From positions 744,001 to 808,000 of the forward strand of contig NZ_CANLWM010000001.1 in assembly GCF_947494875.1 (NCBI RefSeq): a stretch of DNA of 64,000 nt. The letters are read 5' to 3'. Position 1 is the stretch's first letter. The number at the start of each line of letters is the position of its first letter. The notes beneath the pieces are model-generated. The model was given only the letters and a program-made list of their open reading frames with translations. It searched no databases and was not told the DNA's origin. The DNA comes from an uncultured Williamsia sp. (GTDB taxonomy: Bacteria; Actinomycetota; Actinomycetes; Mycobacteriales; Mycobacteriaceae). Of this stretch, positions 43,446-53,062 are shown in pieces. The position numbers were made by a program, and so were the translations under genes.

Positions 43446-45665
43446 CTACGACCCCTGCACCGCCGGCTCCGCCGACCGCTCCCGCACCGGCGTCGGGACG
43501 CCGCGGTCGACGACCTTGGTGCCCTCGATGTCGAAGTCGATCACGAAGCGGTCCAACCACTTCGGCAGCGACCACGCCCTGTCGCCCAGGAGGGCGATGC
43601 AGGCTGGGACGACCATCATGCGGATCACGAAGGCGTCGAACAGGACTGCGGCGGCCAAGGTGAACCCGATCATCTTCGACGTCGTGTCCGGTGCCAGCAT
43701 GAAGGCGGCGAAGACGCTGATCATGATGATGGCGGCCGAGGTGACCACACGGGAGCCGTGTCGATATCCCGCGATGATCGCCTCCTTCGTCGACAACCCG
43801 TGCACGAACTCCTCGCGCATCCGTGTCACCAGGAACACTTGATAGTCCATCGCCAGCCCGAACACCACGCCGATGCCGAAGATCGGGAGAAACGACAGGA
43901 TCTCGCGCGGGTTGCTGACCAGGCCGAGCCATCCCTCCTGGAAGATCGCGACCGTCAGACCGAACGTCGCCGCGACCGAGAAGAGGAAGCCGACGGTGGC
44001 GATGAGCGGCACCCACAGCGATCGGAACACGCCGATCATCACCAGGAACGCCAGGCCCACCACCACGATCAGGTAGGGGATGAGCGCCGAGTTGAGCTTC
44101 GCCGACAGGTCGGACGTGATCGCGGTCTGACCACCGACGTGCAGTTCGGCACCCGAGCGTTCGACTGTCGGGGTGAAGTCGCGGATGTTCTCCATCAGGG
44201 TGTGGGTCGCCTCGGCCGCCGGCGCGCTGGTCGGGGTGACCGTGATGAGCGCGGTGTCGCCGACCTGGTTCGGGATGAACCGCAGCGTCTCCGGGTTCGC
44301 GACGTCGCTCAGTCCCTTGACGTGGTCGACGGTCTGCTGGGCGATCTGCGCGATCGGCTTCCCGTCGGTCGAGTGGACGACGGCCAGCAGCGGCCCGTTG
44401 ATGCCCTGACCGAAGCCCTTGGCCAGCAGTGCCTGTGCCGGGGCCTCGTCGTCGTTGCTCAGAGACAGGCCGAGTTCCATCTTCGTGGCCGGGATGGCGG
44501 CGATCGCGAGCACGGCGAGGCCGACGATGACGAACGGGAGCGGACGCTTCACCACCATGCGGCCGAAGCGGACACCCATCGTGTCGACGTCTGCGGCGGG
44601 CTCGGCGTGCTTGATCCACGGGATGCGCGGGGTGAACGCGAACCGCTTCACCGCACCGAGCAGCGCGGGGATCAGGGTGAGCGCGCCGAGGACGGCGACA
44701 CCGACGGCGATCGCTGCGCCCGAACCCATCTGGGTGATCAGTGGGATACCGATGACGGTCAGCGCGACGACGGCGATGGCGACGGTGAGGCCGGCGAAGA
44801 CGACCGCCGATCCCGCGGTGCCCACCGCGCGACCGACCGCGTCGGCGGGATCACCGCCCTTGCGCAGTTCGGTCCGGTAGCGCGACACGATGAACAGCGC
44901 GTAGTCGATCGAGACGGCGATGCCCAGCATCGTGACGATGGCTGTCGCCGTCTGGTTGATGGACAGGAACTCCGCACCCAGCGTGACCAGCATGATCGTC
45001 AGGCCCACACCGACCAGGCCGGTGATCAGCGGGATGAACGACGCCACCAGCGCGCCGAACGCGACGATCATGACCACGAACGCCACCGCGAAGCCGATGG
45101 CCTCGGCCTTGCCCGGCGGCTCCTGGGCCTGCATCAGTGAACCGGTCGCCTCGACCTGGAGGCCGCCACCGCGGTTCTCGGACAGGATCGACGTCAGCTT
45201 CTCCTTGTCGGCCACCTTCAGGTCGGTGACCTCGATGCCCTGGCGGACCTGGATCAGGCCGACGCGACCGTTGTCGCCCAGGACCTGCCGGGCGACCGTC
45301 GGGTCGGCTTGTGCGGCGACGACCGGGTTCACGATCGTCTGCGGGTTCGTGACCTCGGGCAGGCCCTTCAGATCGGAGACGAGCTCGTCGATCTGCGCGG
45401 TGTGGTTCGCGAGGCCGTCCGGCGCGGCGACCAGGACGCTCGTCGAGGCCTGCATCTGCTGCTTCTGGACCTCGGGGAAGTACTTCTCGACCTGCGAGGT
45501 GGCCGTGCCCGAGTCGGTGCCCGGGAGGCTGAAGTCCTTGGCGAACGTGGGCTTGAGGACGCCGACGAGCGACGCCGTGACGACGAGGGCCAACACCCAC
45601 GCCGCGATGACCGACCACCGGTGGCGGTAACAGAACCGCCCGACCCGGAAGAGGAGGGATGCCAT
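43446..45665 (-). CDS. MMPL-family RND exporter
   Basis: This 739-residue exporter has twelve predicted helices and two large extracytoplasmic domains. The proton-relay Asp-Tyr pairs are intact in VSIDYALFIVSRYRTELRKG (near residue 260) and LAMDYQVFLVTRMREEFVHG (near 610). It belongs to the general MMPL group seen beside TetR regulators rather than MmpL3. ATG 45665 is preceded by AAAGGCCTCGTC. The exported molecule is unknown; a lipid or toxic compound is likely. Confidence 0.9.
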   Translation of the reverse strand: MASLLFRVGRFCYRHRWSVIAAWVLALVVTASLVGVLKPTFAKDFSLPGTDSGTATSQVEKYFPEVQKQQMQASTSVLVAAPDGLANHTAQIDELVSDLKGLPEVTNPQTIVNPVVAAQADPTVARQVLGDNGRVGLIQVRQGIEVTDLKVADKEKLTSILSENRGGGLQVEATGSLMQAQEPPGKAEAIGFAVAFVVMIVAFGALVASFIPLITGLVGVGLTIMLVTLGAEFLSINQTATAIVTMLGIAVSIDYALFIVSRYRTELRKGGDPADAVGRAVGTAGSAVVFAGLTVAIAVVALTVIGIPLITQMGSGAAIAVGVAVLGALTLIPALLGAVKRFAFTPRIPWIKHAEPAADVDTMGVRFGRMVVKRPLPFVIVGLAVLAIAAIPATKMELGLSLSNDDEAPAQALLAKGFGQGINGPLLAVVHSTDGKPIAQIAQQTVDHVKGLSDVANPETLRFIPNQVGDTALITVTPTSAPAAEATHTLMENIRDFTPTVERSGAELHVGGQTAITSDLSAKLNSALIPYLIVVVGLAFLVMIGVFRSLWVPLIATVGFLFSVAATFGLTVAIFQEGWLGLVSNPREILSFLPIFGIGVVFGLAMDYQVFLVTRMREEFVHGLSTKEAIIAGYRHGSRVVTSAAIIMISVFAAFMLAPDTTSKMIGFTLAAAVLFDAFVIRMMVVPACIALLGDRAWSLPKWLDRFVIDFDIEGTKVVDRGVPTPVRERSAEPAVQGS

Positions 45666-45713
45666 GACGAGGCCTTTCGGACTGAATCGATACGCGCCAC
45701 CAACTGACGCTCG

Positions 45714-45731
45714 GTCACTAGTGTTAGTGAC
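45714..45731. promoter_or_regulatory. TetR operator upstream of the MMPL-TetR operon
   Basis: GTCACTA and TAGTGAC form a perfect 7-bp inverted repeat with a 4-base spacer, 48 bases before the MMPL start. A -10-like sequence overlaps it on the minus strand. Confidence 0.6.
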
Positions 45732-45804
45732 TACCACTTTGGCGTCAAGGTGATCGGGGTCGGCTGTGAGCAGCGACACCAGGGGAGCAAGCGGGCGAAA
45801 CGAC

Positions 45805-45841
45805 ACCGCCGCCCGCGACCGGAGTGGTCGCGGGCGGCGGT
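45805..45841 (-). terminator. strong terminator of the DUF3068 gene
   Basis: ACCGCCGCCCGCGACC and GGTCGCGGGCGGCGGT form a perfect 16-bp stem with a 5-base loop, 20 bases past the DUF3068 stop. Confidence 0.75.
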
Positions 45842-45860
45842 GGGTGGTGACTCTGCCGGG

Positions 45861-47354
45861 TCAGCCGTTGGGGCGTCGCCAGGGGTCGTCGGGGCGGGTC
45901 TCCGAATCGCCCGGTCCGTCCGCCTCACGGCCGGAGTCCGGGCCGTCCGGCGACGACCAGCCGACGCGAGGCCCGTCGTCGGAGACCCGAGGGAACTGCT
46001 GCGTTGCGTCGTCGTCGGTGGGACCGGTCCCGGCCGCCCCGCCGGCCGCCCCGTCCGACCCACGCTTGCGCAGGTCGGGCCGGGCCTCGGTCGGCGCGTC
46101 GGCATCGGAGAAGCCGTCGTGCCCGCGGCGATCGAACTGACGGGTCTCCTCGTCCTCGTCGGGGGTGGCGACGGGGTAGTAGGGGTCGTCACCGGCGACC
46201 ACCGCGGCCGGCGTCCGGGGACCGCGCAGCAGCAGGACGATGCCCGCGATCAGCATGAGCGCGCCGACGATGCCGAACGCGATCGGCAGCCAGCGGCCGT
46301 ACAGCTTGATCGGCGACGACAGGTCCTTCGCGGCCGCCGCCCGCGACTGCTGCGTGTTCTGGTCGTAGGCGAACGTGACGTCGAGGTTCGTCAGCTTGTA
46401 GTTGCGCAGCGCCTCCGGGGCGTCGCTGCTGACGCCGGAGATCCGGTAGTACTCCTGGATCCGCTCGCGGTCGTTGACGATCGTGCCGCTCTCCGGCTCG
46501 ACATACAGGTCACGCGTGGTGGTGCGGTACAGGTCGGCCGGCAGCTTCTGACGGTTGTCGATGCCGGGGAACCCGCCGTACCACGACGCCGCCTGCGAGA
46601 GCTGGGTCCCCGCGGGCGTCGAGTCGTTGGCGTCGCGCAGCTGCGCGAGGTTGGCCTCGGGGACGTTCTGCTGGAAGTGCAGCACCTTCACGCCGGCGAT
46701 CTCTGTGGAGTCGACGTAGGTGAGGGGGTTGGTGGTCCGCGACGCGAGGTCGAAGTAGATGTACCGCTTCCCCGACGACGTGCCGAAGGGGAACTTGTAC
46801 TGCACACCCCGACGGTCCGGCACCGAGATCGACTTGGTCGACGCGTCGAGTTGGACCTCCGAGCTGCCCCCGCCACCGAGAGCCGCGGCGCCGCTGGTGC
46901 GGTTGGTGGTCACACGGTCGACGGTGGCAGACAGCAGCGCGCCGAGGCAGCCGCCACCGCTGGTGGAATCGGAACTGGGCGTGACGGTCTCACCGGAGAT
47001 CTGCACCTGGTTGATGCGGGTCGACGTGCCCGCCTGGAAGGTGACGCGATCGGCGCCGGCGGGCTTGACGACGACGACGCGCTGCTGCTGCGTCAGCGCC
47101 GCGGGCGACACCTCGGGCCGGGATGCGGTGAGCGAGCAGCGGTTCAGGATCTGCGCGGGCAGTGCGGCGCTGGTGGTGCTGCCGTCGGAGCGCTGGGACG
47201 TGGACACCGTCGTGTAGTCGGTGTCCATGGGGGTCTTCTGCAGCTGCCCCACGAGGTACAGCGGCATGGCGATCGCCGCCACCACGAGCAGAGCGCCCAG
47301 GAAGATGAGTACGGGACCGAGCAGGTCCCGGGCCGACATCCGGCCTGTCGCCAT
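45861..47354 (-). CDS. DUF3068 membrane protein (Rv0227c position)
   Basis: This 497-residue protein has one N-terminal membrane helix (LLGPVLIFLGALLVVAAIAM), a large extracytoplasmic DUF3068 domain (QRSDGSTTSAALPAQILNRC, then IDNRQKLPADLYRTTTRDLY and VEPESGTIVNDRERIQEYYR), a second helix near residue 360, and an acidic disordered tail. It is the PorA-like or Rv0227c type, conserved in the mycolata and thought to act in the cell envelope. GAAGGAG precedes ATG 47354. It ends at a strong terminator. Confidence 0.85.
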   Translation of the reverse strand: MATGRMSARDLLGPVLIFLGALLVVAAIAMPLYLVGQLQKTPMDTDYTTVSTSQRSDGSTTSAALPAQILNRCSLTASRPEVSPAALTQQQRVVVVKPAGADRVTFQAGTSTRINQVQISGETVTPSSDSTSGGGCLGALLSATVDRVTTNRTSGAAALGGGGSSEVQLDASTKSISVPDRRGVQYKFPFGTSSGKRYIYFDLASRTTNPLTYVDSTEIAGVKVLHFQQNVPEANLAQLRDANDSTPAGTQLSQAASWYGGFPGIDNRQKLPADLYRTTTRDLYVEPESGTIVNDRERIQEYYRISGVSSDAPEALRNYKLTNLDVTFAYDQNTQQSRAAAAKDLSSPIKLYGRWLPIAFGIVGALMLIAGIVLLLRGPRTPAAVVAGDDPYYPVATPDEDEETRQFDRRGHDGFSDADAPTEARPDLRKRGSDGAAGGAAGTGPTDDDATQQFPRVSDDGPRVGWSSPDGPDSGREADGPGDSETRPDDPWRRPNG

Positions 47355-47482
47355 GGCACGCGCTCCTTCGAGTCGGGGACACCCCTGGCAGGCACGATGC
47401 TCCACCCTGCGAGCGAGACTAACAGTCACCCTGTCCGGATCCGCGGTGCTGCGCGTGATGCCGGGACGGCTCACAGCGGGGG

Positions 47483-47488
47483 TAGCGT
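47483..47488 (+). promoter_or_regulatory. -10 element of the acyltransferase gene
   Basis: TAGCGT ends 8 bases before ATG 47497. No ribosome site lies between. Confidence 0.45.
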
Positions 47489-47496
47489 CGTCGCCG

Positions 47497-48711
47497 ATGC
47501 ACGCCCCGACCCCTCCCTTCCGGCCTCCGCGGTTCATCCCGGCGCTCGAGGGCATGCGGGCACTCGCTGCCCTCGGCGTCGTGACCACCCATGTGGCGTT
47601 CCAGACCCGATCGGTCGACGGCTCGGTGATGGGGGCGATCTGGGGGCGACTCGACCTCGCCGTCGCCCTCTTCTTCGCGCTGTCGGGGTTTCTGCTGTGG
47701 CGCCCCCACGCCGCCGCCGCTCGCGGGGGGCCGCCCGCGCCGGGCGTCCGGCGCTACCTGCGGCACCGCGCGGTGCGCATTCTCCCGGCGTATGTCGTCG
47801 TCGTACTCGTGGTGCTGGCGCTGGTCCCGGCGGCGCGAGGTGCCAGCGCGCTGACGTGGCTGGCGAACCTCACCCTTCTCCAGGTCTACGTGCCGTACGC
47901 GCTCGTGTCCGGGCTGACCCAGATGTGGAGCCTCGCGGTCGAGGTCAGTTTCTATGTCGCCCTGCCTCTGCTCGCCTGGTTCCTCGTCCGGCTCCGTGGT
48001 CCGCGTGCCCGCCTGCGGGTGCCGGTGATGCTCATGGTCGCGGTGATCTCCCTCGGGTGGGCGTTCGTGGCCCATCACCTGCCACTCACCGACGGCGTGT
48101 CCGGCACCCTGTGGCTGCCGGGATACCTGCCGTGGTTCCTCACGGGCACCGTCCTCGCGGAGGTCGCCGCCTCCGATTCCGGCGGCCGTCTCCGACGGTT
48201 GTCCACCCGCCGCGTCCCGATGGCGGTTCTCGCCGTGGTGGTATACGCCGTCGCGTGTACGCCGGTTGCGGGCCCGTCTGGGCTGGGGACGGTGACCGCA
48301 GCCGAGTTCGCGGTGAAGACCGCGCTCGGTGCGGTTCTGGGGTGGGCCCTCCTCGCGCCGCTCGTGCTGGCGCCCGGGCGGCACCGGTTCCTCGCGTCGG
48401 AGGCGATGCAGACCCTCGGTCGATGGTCCTACGCGATCTTCATCTGGCATCTCGCGGTGCTCGCGGTCGTCTTCCCGCTGGTCGGCTTCGCGCTGTTCGG
48501 CGGCACCATGTGGTCGGTCTGGCTGGTCACGGTGATCGTCACCATCGGCGTGTCCGCGGCGAGCTACGGACTCGTCGAGGACCCGGCCCGTCGCGCCGTG
48601 CGCGAGCGGGAACGTCGGAGCCAGGAGCGCGGGGCGGAGAGGACCGCGGTCGCCAGTGCAGCCACCGCGACGAGCGCGGGAAGCGTGACCCACCAGTCGA
48701 ACCCGGTGTAG
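47497..48711 (+). CDS. membrane acyltransferase (Rv0228 position)
   Basis: This 404-residue integral membrane protein is of the acyltransferase-3 (OafA/NodX) type. The first helix leads from PALEGMRALAALGVVTTHVA, whose histidine is the usual catalytic one. About ten helices follow, including GLTQMWSLAVEVSFYVALPL near residue 145. It probably O-acylates an envelope glycan or lipid. ATG 47497 was chosen by -10 spacing. The last 148 bases overlap aftD on the other strand. Confidence 0.85.
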   Translation: MHAPTPPFRPPRFIPALEGMRALAALGVVTTHVAFQTRSVDGSVMGAIWGRLDLAVALFFALSGFLLWRPHAAAARGGPPAPGVRRYLRHRAVRILPAYVVVVLVVLALVPAARGASALTWLANLTLLQVYVPYALVSGLTQMWSLAVEVSFYVALPLLAWFLVRLRGPRARLRVPVMLMVAVISLGWAFVAHHLPLTDGVSGTLWLPGYLPWFLTGTVLAEVAASDSGGRLRRLSTRRVPMAVLAVVVYAVACTPVAGPSGLGTVTAAEFAVKTALGAVLGWALLAPLVLAPGRHRFLASEAMQTLGRWSYAIFIWHLAVLAVVFPLVGFALFGGTMWSVWLVTVIVTIGVSAASYGLVEDPARRAVRERERRSQERGAERTAVASAATATSAGSVTHQSNPV

Positions 48712-51700
48712 GGGTCCCCGGACGCCCACGGACCCCACGACAGTCCGGCGACGCCCAGACCGAACGCGCCGGCGACGACGAGCGGCACGGCGCGGGGCCG
48801 TCGACGCCGGAGCGCGAGGACGGTCGGAGCCGTGATCGCGCCGACGACGACACCGACCCAGCCGCCGAACACCACGAGGGCCGCCGCGGCACCGACCACC
48901 GCGAGCGTCGGCGCGTGGGGCGCGGCGATCGGCGCCCCTGGCGCGCGACGACGACGGTCGGGCCACAGTGCCGCGGCGAACAGTGCTGCGACAGCGATCA
49001 ACCCGATCAGCAGTGCGAGCCGGTAGGGCTTGTCGAGCGGGTACTCGAGCCGCAGCGTGCCGGACGTGCCGGCGGGGAGGATCCACCCCTGCTGCCATCC
49101 GTTCACGACGATCGGGGAGAGGGCGCGGCCGTCGAGGGTCGCGCGCCATCCGGGGTTGGTCGACTCCGGGACGACGAACACGCGCTGCGCCGCGGACGGA
49201 TCGATGTCGGCGGTCCGCGAGTCCGGACCCCAGGTCCGGGGTGTCACCGGTCGCACGGTGTCGGTCGGGGACGTGAGGTCGGCCGAGGACTGGAGGGTGA
49301 GCGAGTCGACGGTGAACGCGTCCGTCGGTGACACGGACACCGACGTCCGGCCCGCGGACAGGGGGACGGGGCCGTGGTCGCAGGGGGTCGCGGCCACTGC
49401 GTCCCCGGAGAGCAGCCGTCGTGCGGTGGTGCTCAGCGACAACGGGATCCGACGACCCCCGATCGACATCGCGAGCCCGTCCGAGCAGCCGACGGTGACG
49501 ACGCGATCCGCCGGCGCGGTGGGCATCGGCGCACCGTCGAGGCGGATCTCGGCGATGCCGGGCGGCGCGGGGTCGGCGAAACCGAGGCTGTTGACGTCGA
49601 CGAGGTCGTCGAACGCGACGACGGACACCGTGATCGTGTCGGTGACGGCCGGGTCCAGATCGATGTGACCGTCGGCGGGCAGCGTGCGGATCTGGCGTCC
49701 CGTGCCGAGGTCGACGCCGATGCGCGTCGGTCGGGCGGGGTAGCGGCCCTGAGGGGCGACGACCGTCAGACCCGAGACGCGTCGTGGCGACGGCAGCGAG
49801 ATGCGGACCGACGCGTCCGCGGCACCGGGTTTGGTGGAGTCGCCGGACGCGACCCACGTGGTGCCGGGGTCCCCGTCGACGACGGCATCCGCAGATCCGC
49901 GGGGGTCGGTCACCGACGACGTACCGGTCACCGAGGCGTACCGCGGGTCGCGGAGAAGGTCGTCGAGCGCCGTGCCCGACGCCGATCGCAGCCACACCCG
50001 GGGCGTCACCGCGGTCGGGGTGGGGACCGACAGGACGCGTTCGAAGAGTCCCGGCTCCTCCGGTGCCAGGCCGAGGCCGGCCGAGCAGCGCGTGATGTCG
50101 GGGCCGACGGCGCACGCCGACCGCGACCCGTCCTGACCCAGGGACCAGCCCGAGACCGGTTGTCCCGCCGACAGTTCGGGTAGGACGGTGCGATGGCTGA
50201 TCGAGAGGTCCCGGCCGGTCCCGGTGTCTTTCAGGCGCATCTCGGCGATCGCGAACTGGCTGCCGGCGCGACCGGTGGCGGTCGAGATGGCTCGCACCTG
50301 CAGCCACCGTGTCGGGCCGCTGGGTGCGGCCACGGTCACCGGCTGTCCCGGCGTGATCCCCTGCGCCACCGCCGTTCCCGCCTCGGTGGACACCAGGAGC
50401 CCGGTCACCGCGGGGCCGAGTGAGCGTCCCGGGGTGATGGTGACCGACAGGTCCGACCGCGGACGCGTGAAGTCGACCTGGAGCCACTGTCCGACGGCGG
50501 CGTCGAGGTCGCGGCTGATCCACGACGTGTTCGGATCGCCGTCGAACGCCGCGGCGGGCGAGTTCGCCGGCGAGGTCTGGCCGAGCTGTGTCGCGTCCGA
50601 GGCCGACCCGGACGCGGTGACCGACACCTGATCGGGCTGTCCGTCGAGCAACCACTGTCCGGTGACCGGCTCGGCACCGTCGACCGGGTAGTCGGGCACG
50701 GAGTTCTGGGTGGAGCGGCGGTCGTCGGGCGCGCGGACCGAGGAGCTGTGGTCGTCGACGCGTCCGTAGTCGGTCTCACGGGACATCGGTGTGTCGGTGA
50801 CGACGGCCGGGGCGTCCGGCAGGCCCGCGCGGCGCGCGTCGGCGTCGAGCAGAGCCGGTCCCAGCGGCGGCCCGGCACCACGCGCGGCCTGGTCCTGCAG
50901 ACGTTCCATCGCCTCGGGGCCACCGATGACCCGGGGCATCGCGGCGAGGTCGACCAGTCCCGGACCGGTGCCGTCGAACCCCTGTCCCGGGACAGCCGGT
51001 GTGACGGACCAGATCTCGATCGCGGTCATCGGTGGCGCGAGTCCGTCGTCGCCGACGACACCGCGGATCGCCCGGGGTCCGATCTCCGGCCCGAACGACG
51101 CCACCTCGCGCAGGCCGGGCGATCCGGCCAGGGTCTGACGCGCGACGATCGGACGCGCGGACCGCGAGGTGGTGGGCGCCAGATCCGACCGGAGCACGAC
51201 GTAGTCGATGCCCTGCTCGGCGAGCGTGGCGGCCAGACCGGGAGACGCTCGGCCCGAGGCGATCTGCCGCTGCACGGAGTCCATCGCACGGATCGCGCCG
51301 GGAGGCACGAGGGGGATCGCGTCGCGGACCGCCCATGGTGTGTGCGTCAGCGGCTGCAGCGGCTCGTCGCGGGTGAAACCCCATGTCTGATAGGCGAACG
51401 GCGCCCCGGGCACCACGAGCGCCCGCGACGGCGTCGACGAGGGTCCGGCGTGGTCCTGCAACCACGTCGCGGCGTCGGACCAGTAGCCGGGGATGGAGCG
51501 GAACGATCCCTGCGGTGCCAGCGACCCGGTCCATGCGGTGGAACCGGCGCCGACGAGGACGAGGAGGAACACGATGGTCGCCGACGCGGTCCGTGAGCGT
51601 TCGGGATGCACGAAGGAGCGCAGCGCCACCCGGCGATCCACGGTGCCGGGCAGGGGCATCCGCGCGAGGAGATGCGCGATGCCCAGCACGATCGGCAGTC

Positions 51701-52847
51701 GGATCATCGGGTCGAGTTTGTGGATGTTGCGCAGGGGCGCACCCGCTCCGTCGAGGAAGGACCGCACGGGTTCGGCGACGGGAGAACCGATCTGACCCTC
51801 GAACCCGGCGCACAGCAGCACCAGCCCGACCGCCCCGACGGTGACGAGGCGGCCGCGGGCGGGCATCGACCGCATCGCCAGACCGGCGAGACCTGCTGCG
51901 GCGACGGCGCCGGTGACGAGGACCGCGGTCGGCGACGAGACGAGGACGGCGCCCGCCACCCGGTCCGGGGAGACGAACGGCGTCCAGGAACTGGTCCCGC
52001 GCAGCACCTCCACCAACGACGTCCATCGCGTCGTCACCCGGGACGACTCGATGAAGTCGAGGAACGGCGGGCTGACCCGCGACAGGATCAGCAGCGGCAC
52101 CGCCCACCAGGCGCAGGCGAGGACCGCGCCCACGGCCCACCACCCGGTGAACGTCCGCCACCGCTGCGCGCCCGGTCCGCGCAGACGGACATGGCACGCC
52201 CACCAGACGACGGCGGCGCCACACGCCGCGGCGGTCGCGACGGCGTTCACCGCGCCCATCAGCGCGACGGCACAGGCGGATCCGAGCGCGAGGCGACGCA
52301 TCGAGTGCGGGGGATCCGCGTGGTTCAGGGCGAGCACCACGGAAAGCAGCACCCACGGCGCCAGCATCATCGGGAGCGTCTCCGACGAGATCGACCCGAG
52401 TGTGGTCAGGACGCGGGGGCTGACCGCGAACGCGACGCCGGCGACGATCCGTGAGCCGGGTGAGCCGATGCGCAGCGCCTCGGCGAGGCGGATGACGCCG
52501 ACGACCCCGATCGTGAGGAGGACCGCCCACCACAACCGCTGGGTGATCCAGGCGGGCAGGCCGATCAGGTCACCGACGAGGAAGAACGCACCGTGGGGGA
52601 AGAGGTAGCCGTAGGCCTGGTTCTGCACCTGGCCCATCGGGGCCTCGCTCGACCAGAGATGCAGTGCGCGCGCGAGGAATCCGGCCGGGTCGATCGCGAG
52701 GTCGAGCTTGGTGTCGGCCGCGATCCGGCCGGGGGACTGCACCAGGCTGAGGATCAGTGAGACGACAGCGACGACGAACACGCCGCGTCGGGACAGTCGG
52801 GATGTGGCGGGCGGGACCGCCCCTGCGTCGCTGGAACGTTCGGCCAC
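48564..52847 (-). CDS. aftD: alpha-(1->3)-arabinofuranosyltransferase AftD
   Basis: This 1427-residue GT-C membrane enzyme adds alpha-1,3 arabinofuranose branches to arabinogalactan and lipoarabinomannan. The first loop holds the family acidic motif AADTKLDLAIDPAGF near residue 45. About a dozen helices follow, then a long periplasmic region with two discoidin-like carbohydrate modules centred on FDGDPNTSW (near 765) and VDGDPGTTW (near 987), and final helices ending in an Arg-rich tail. GTG 52847 starts it, 14 bases after the DUF2613 gene. Confidence 0.93.
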   Translation of the reverse strand: MAERSSDAGAVPPATSRLSRRGVFVVAVVSLILSLVQSPGRIAADTKLDLAIDPAGFLARALHLWSSEAPMGQVQNQAYGYLFPHGAFFLVGDLIGLPAWITQRLWWAVLLTIGVVGVIRLAEALRIGSPGSRIVAGVAFAVSPRVLTTLGSISSETLPMMLAPWVLLSVVLALNHADPPHSMRRLALGSACAVALMGAVNAVATAAACGAAVVWWACHVRLRGPGAQRWRTFTGWWAVGAVLACAWWAVPLLILSRVSPPFLDFIESSRVTTRWTSLVEVLRGTSSWTPFVSPDRVAGAVLVSSPTAVLVTGAVAAAGLAGLAMRSMPARGRLVTVGAVGLVLLCAGFEGQIGSPVAEPVRSFLDGAGAPLRNIHKLDPMIRLPIVLGIAHLLARMPLPGTVDRRVALRSFVHPERSRTASATIVFLLVLVGAGSTAWTGSLAPQGSFRSIPGYWSDAATWLQDHAGPSSTPSRALVVPGAPFAYQTWGFTRDEPLQPLTHTPWAVRDAIPLVPPGAIRAMDSVQRQIASGRASPGLAATLAEQGIDYVVLRSDLAPTTSRSARPIVARQTLAGSPGLREVASFGPEIGPRAIRGVVGDDGLAPPMTAIEIWSVTPAVPGQGFDGTGPGLVDLAAMPRVIGGPEAMERLQDQAARGAGPPLGPALLDADARRAGLPDAPAVVTDTPMSRETDYGRVDDHSSSVRAPDDRRSTQNSVPDYPVDGAEPVTGQWLLDGQPDQVSVTASGSASDATQLGQTSPANSPAAAFDGDPNTSWISRDLDAAVGQWLQVDFTRPRSDLSVTITPGRSLGPAVTGLLVSTEAGTAVAQGITPGQPVTVAAPSGPTRWLQVRAISTATGRAGSQFAIAEMRLKDTGTGRDLSISHRTVLPELSAGQPVSGWSLGQDGSRSACAVGPDITRCSAGLGLAPEEPGLFERVLSVPTPTAVTPRVWLRSASGTALDDLLRDPRYASVTGTSSVTDPRGSADAVVDGDPGTTWVASGDSTKPGAADASVRISLPSPRRVSGLTVVAPQGRYPARPTRIGVDLGTGRQIRTLPADGHIDLDPAVTDTITVSVVAFDDLVDVNSLGFADPAPPGIAEIRLDGAPMPTAPADRVVTVGCSDGLAMSIGGRRIPLSLSTTARRLLSGDAVAATPCDHGPVPLSAGRTSVSVSPTDAFTVDSLTLQSSADLTSPTDTVRPVTPRTWGPDSRTADIDPSAAQRVFVVPESTNPGWRATLDGRALSPIVVNGWQQGWILPAGTSGTLRLEYPLDKPYRLALLIGLIAVAALFAAALWPDRRRRAPGAPIAAPHAPTLAVVGAAAALVVFGGWVGVVVGAITAPTVLALRRRRPRAVPLVVAGAFGLGVAGLSWGPWASGDPYTGFDWWVTLPALVAVAALATAVLSAPRSWLRRSRSRTARRAGSSTSP

Positions 52848-52861
52848 CGAGGTGGCAGAGG

Positions 52862-53062
52862 TCAGTTCCGAACCCCGGCGTTGTCGCGCGTGCCGTAGTC
52901 GACCGAGCCCTTCACGAACCCGTTGTCGGCGTTGAAGCTGTTGACCGACGTGGACGGCGTGTCGTCGGAGGCGAGGAACCCACCCAGGAAGACGACCGCG
53001 ATGGCGACGATGACGCCCATGATCCCGGCCACGGCTCCGGCGATGAGGCGGTTGTCGGTCAT
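52862..53062 (-). CDS. DUF2613 small membrane protein (Rv0236A position)
   Basis: This 66-residue protein has one membrane helix (AGAVAGIMGVIVAIAVVFLG) and an exported tail with SVNSFNADNGFVKGSVDYGTR. It matches the small DUF2613/Rv0236A protein that precedes aftD in mycobacteria and may assist it. ATG 53062 overlaps the end of the universal stress gene by four bases. Confidence 0.85.
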   Translation of the reverse strand: MTDNRLIAGAVAGIMGVIVAIAVVFLGGFLASDDTPSTSVNSFNADNGFVKGSVDYGTRDNAGVRN

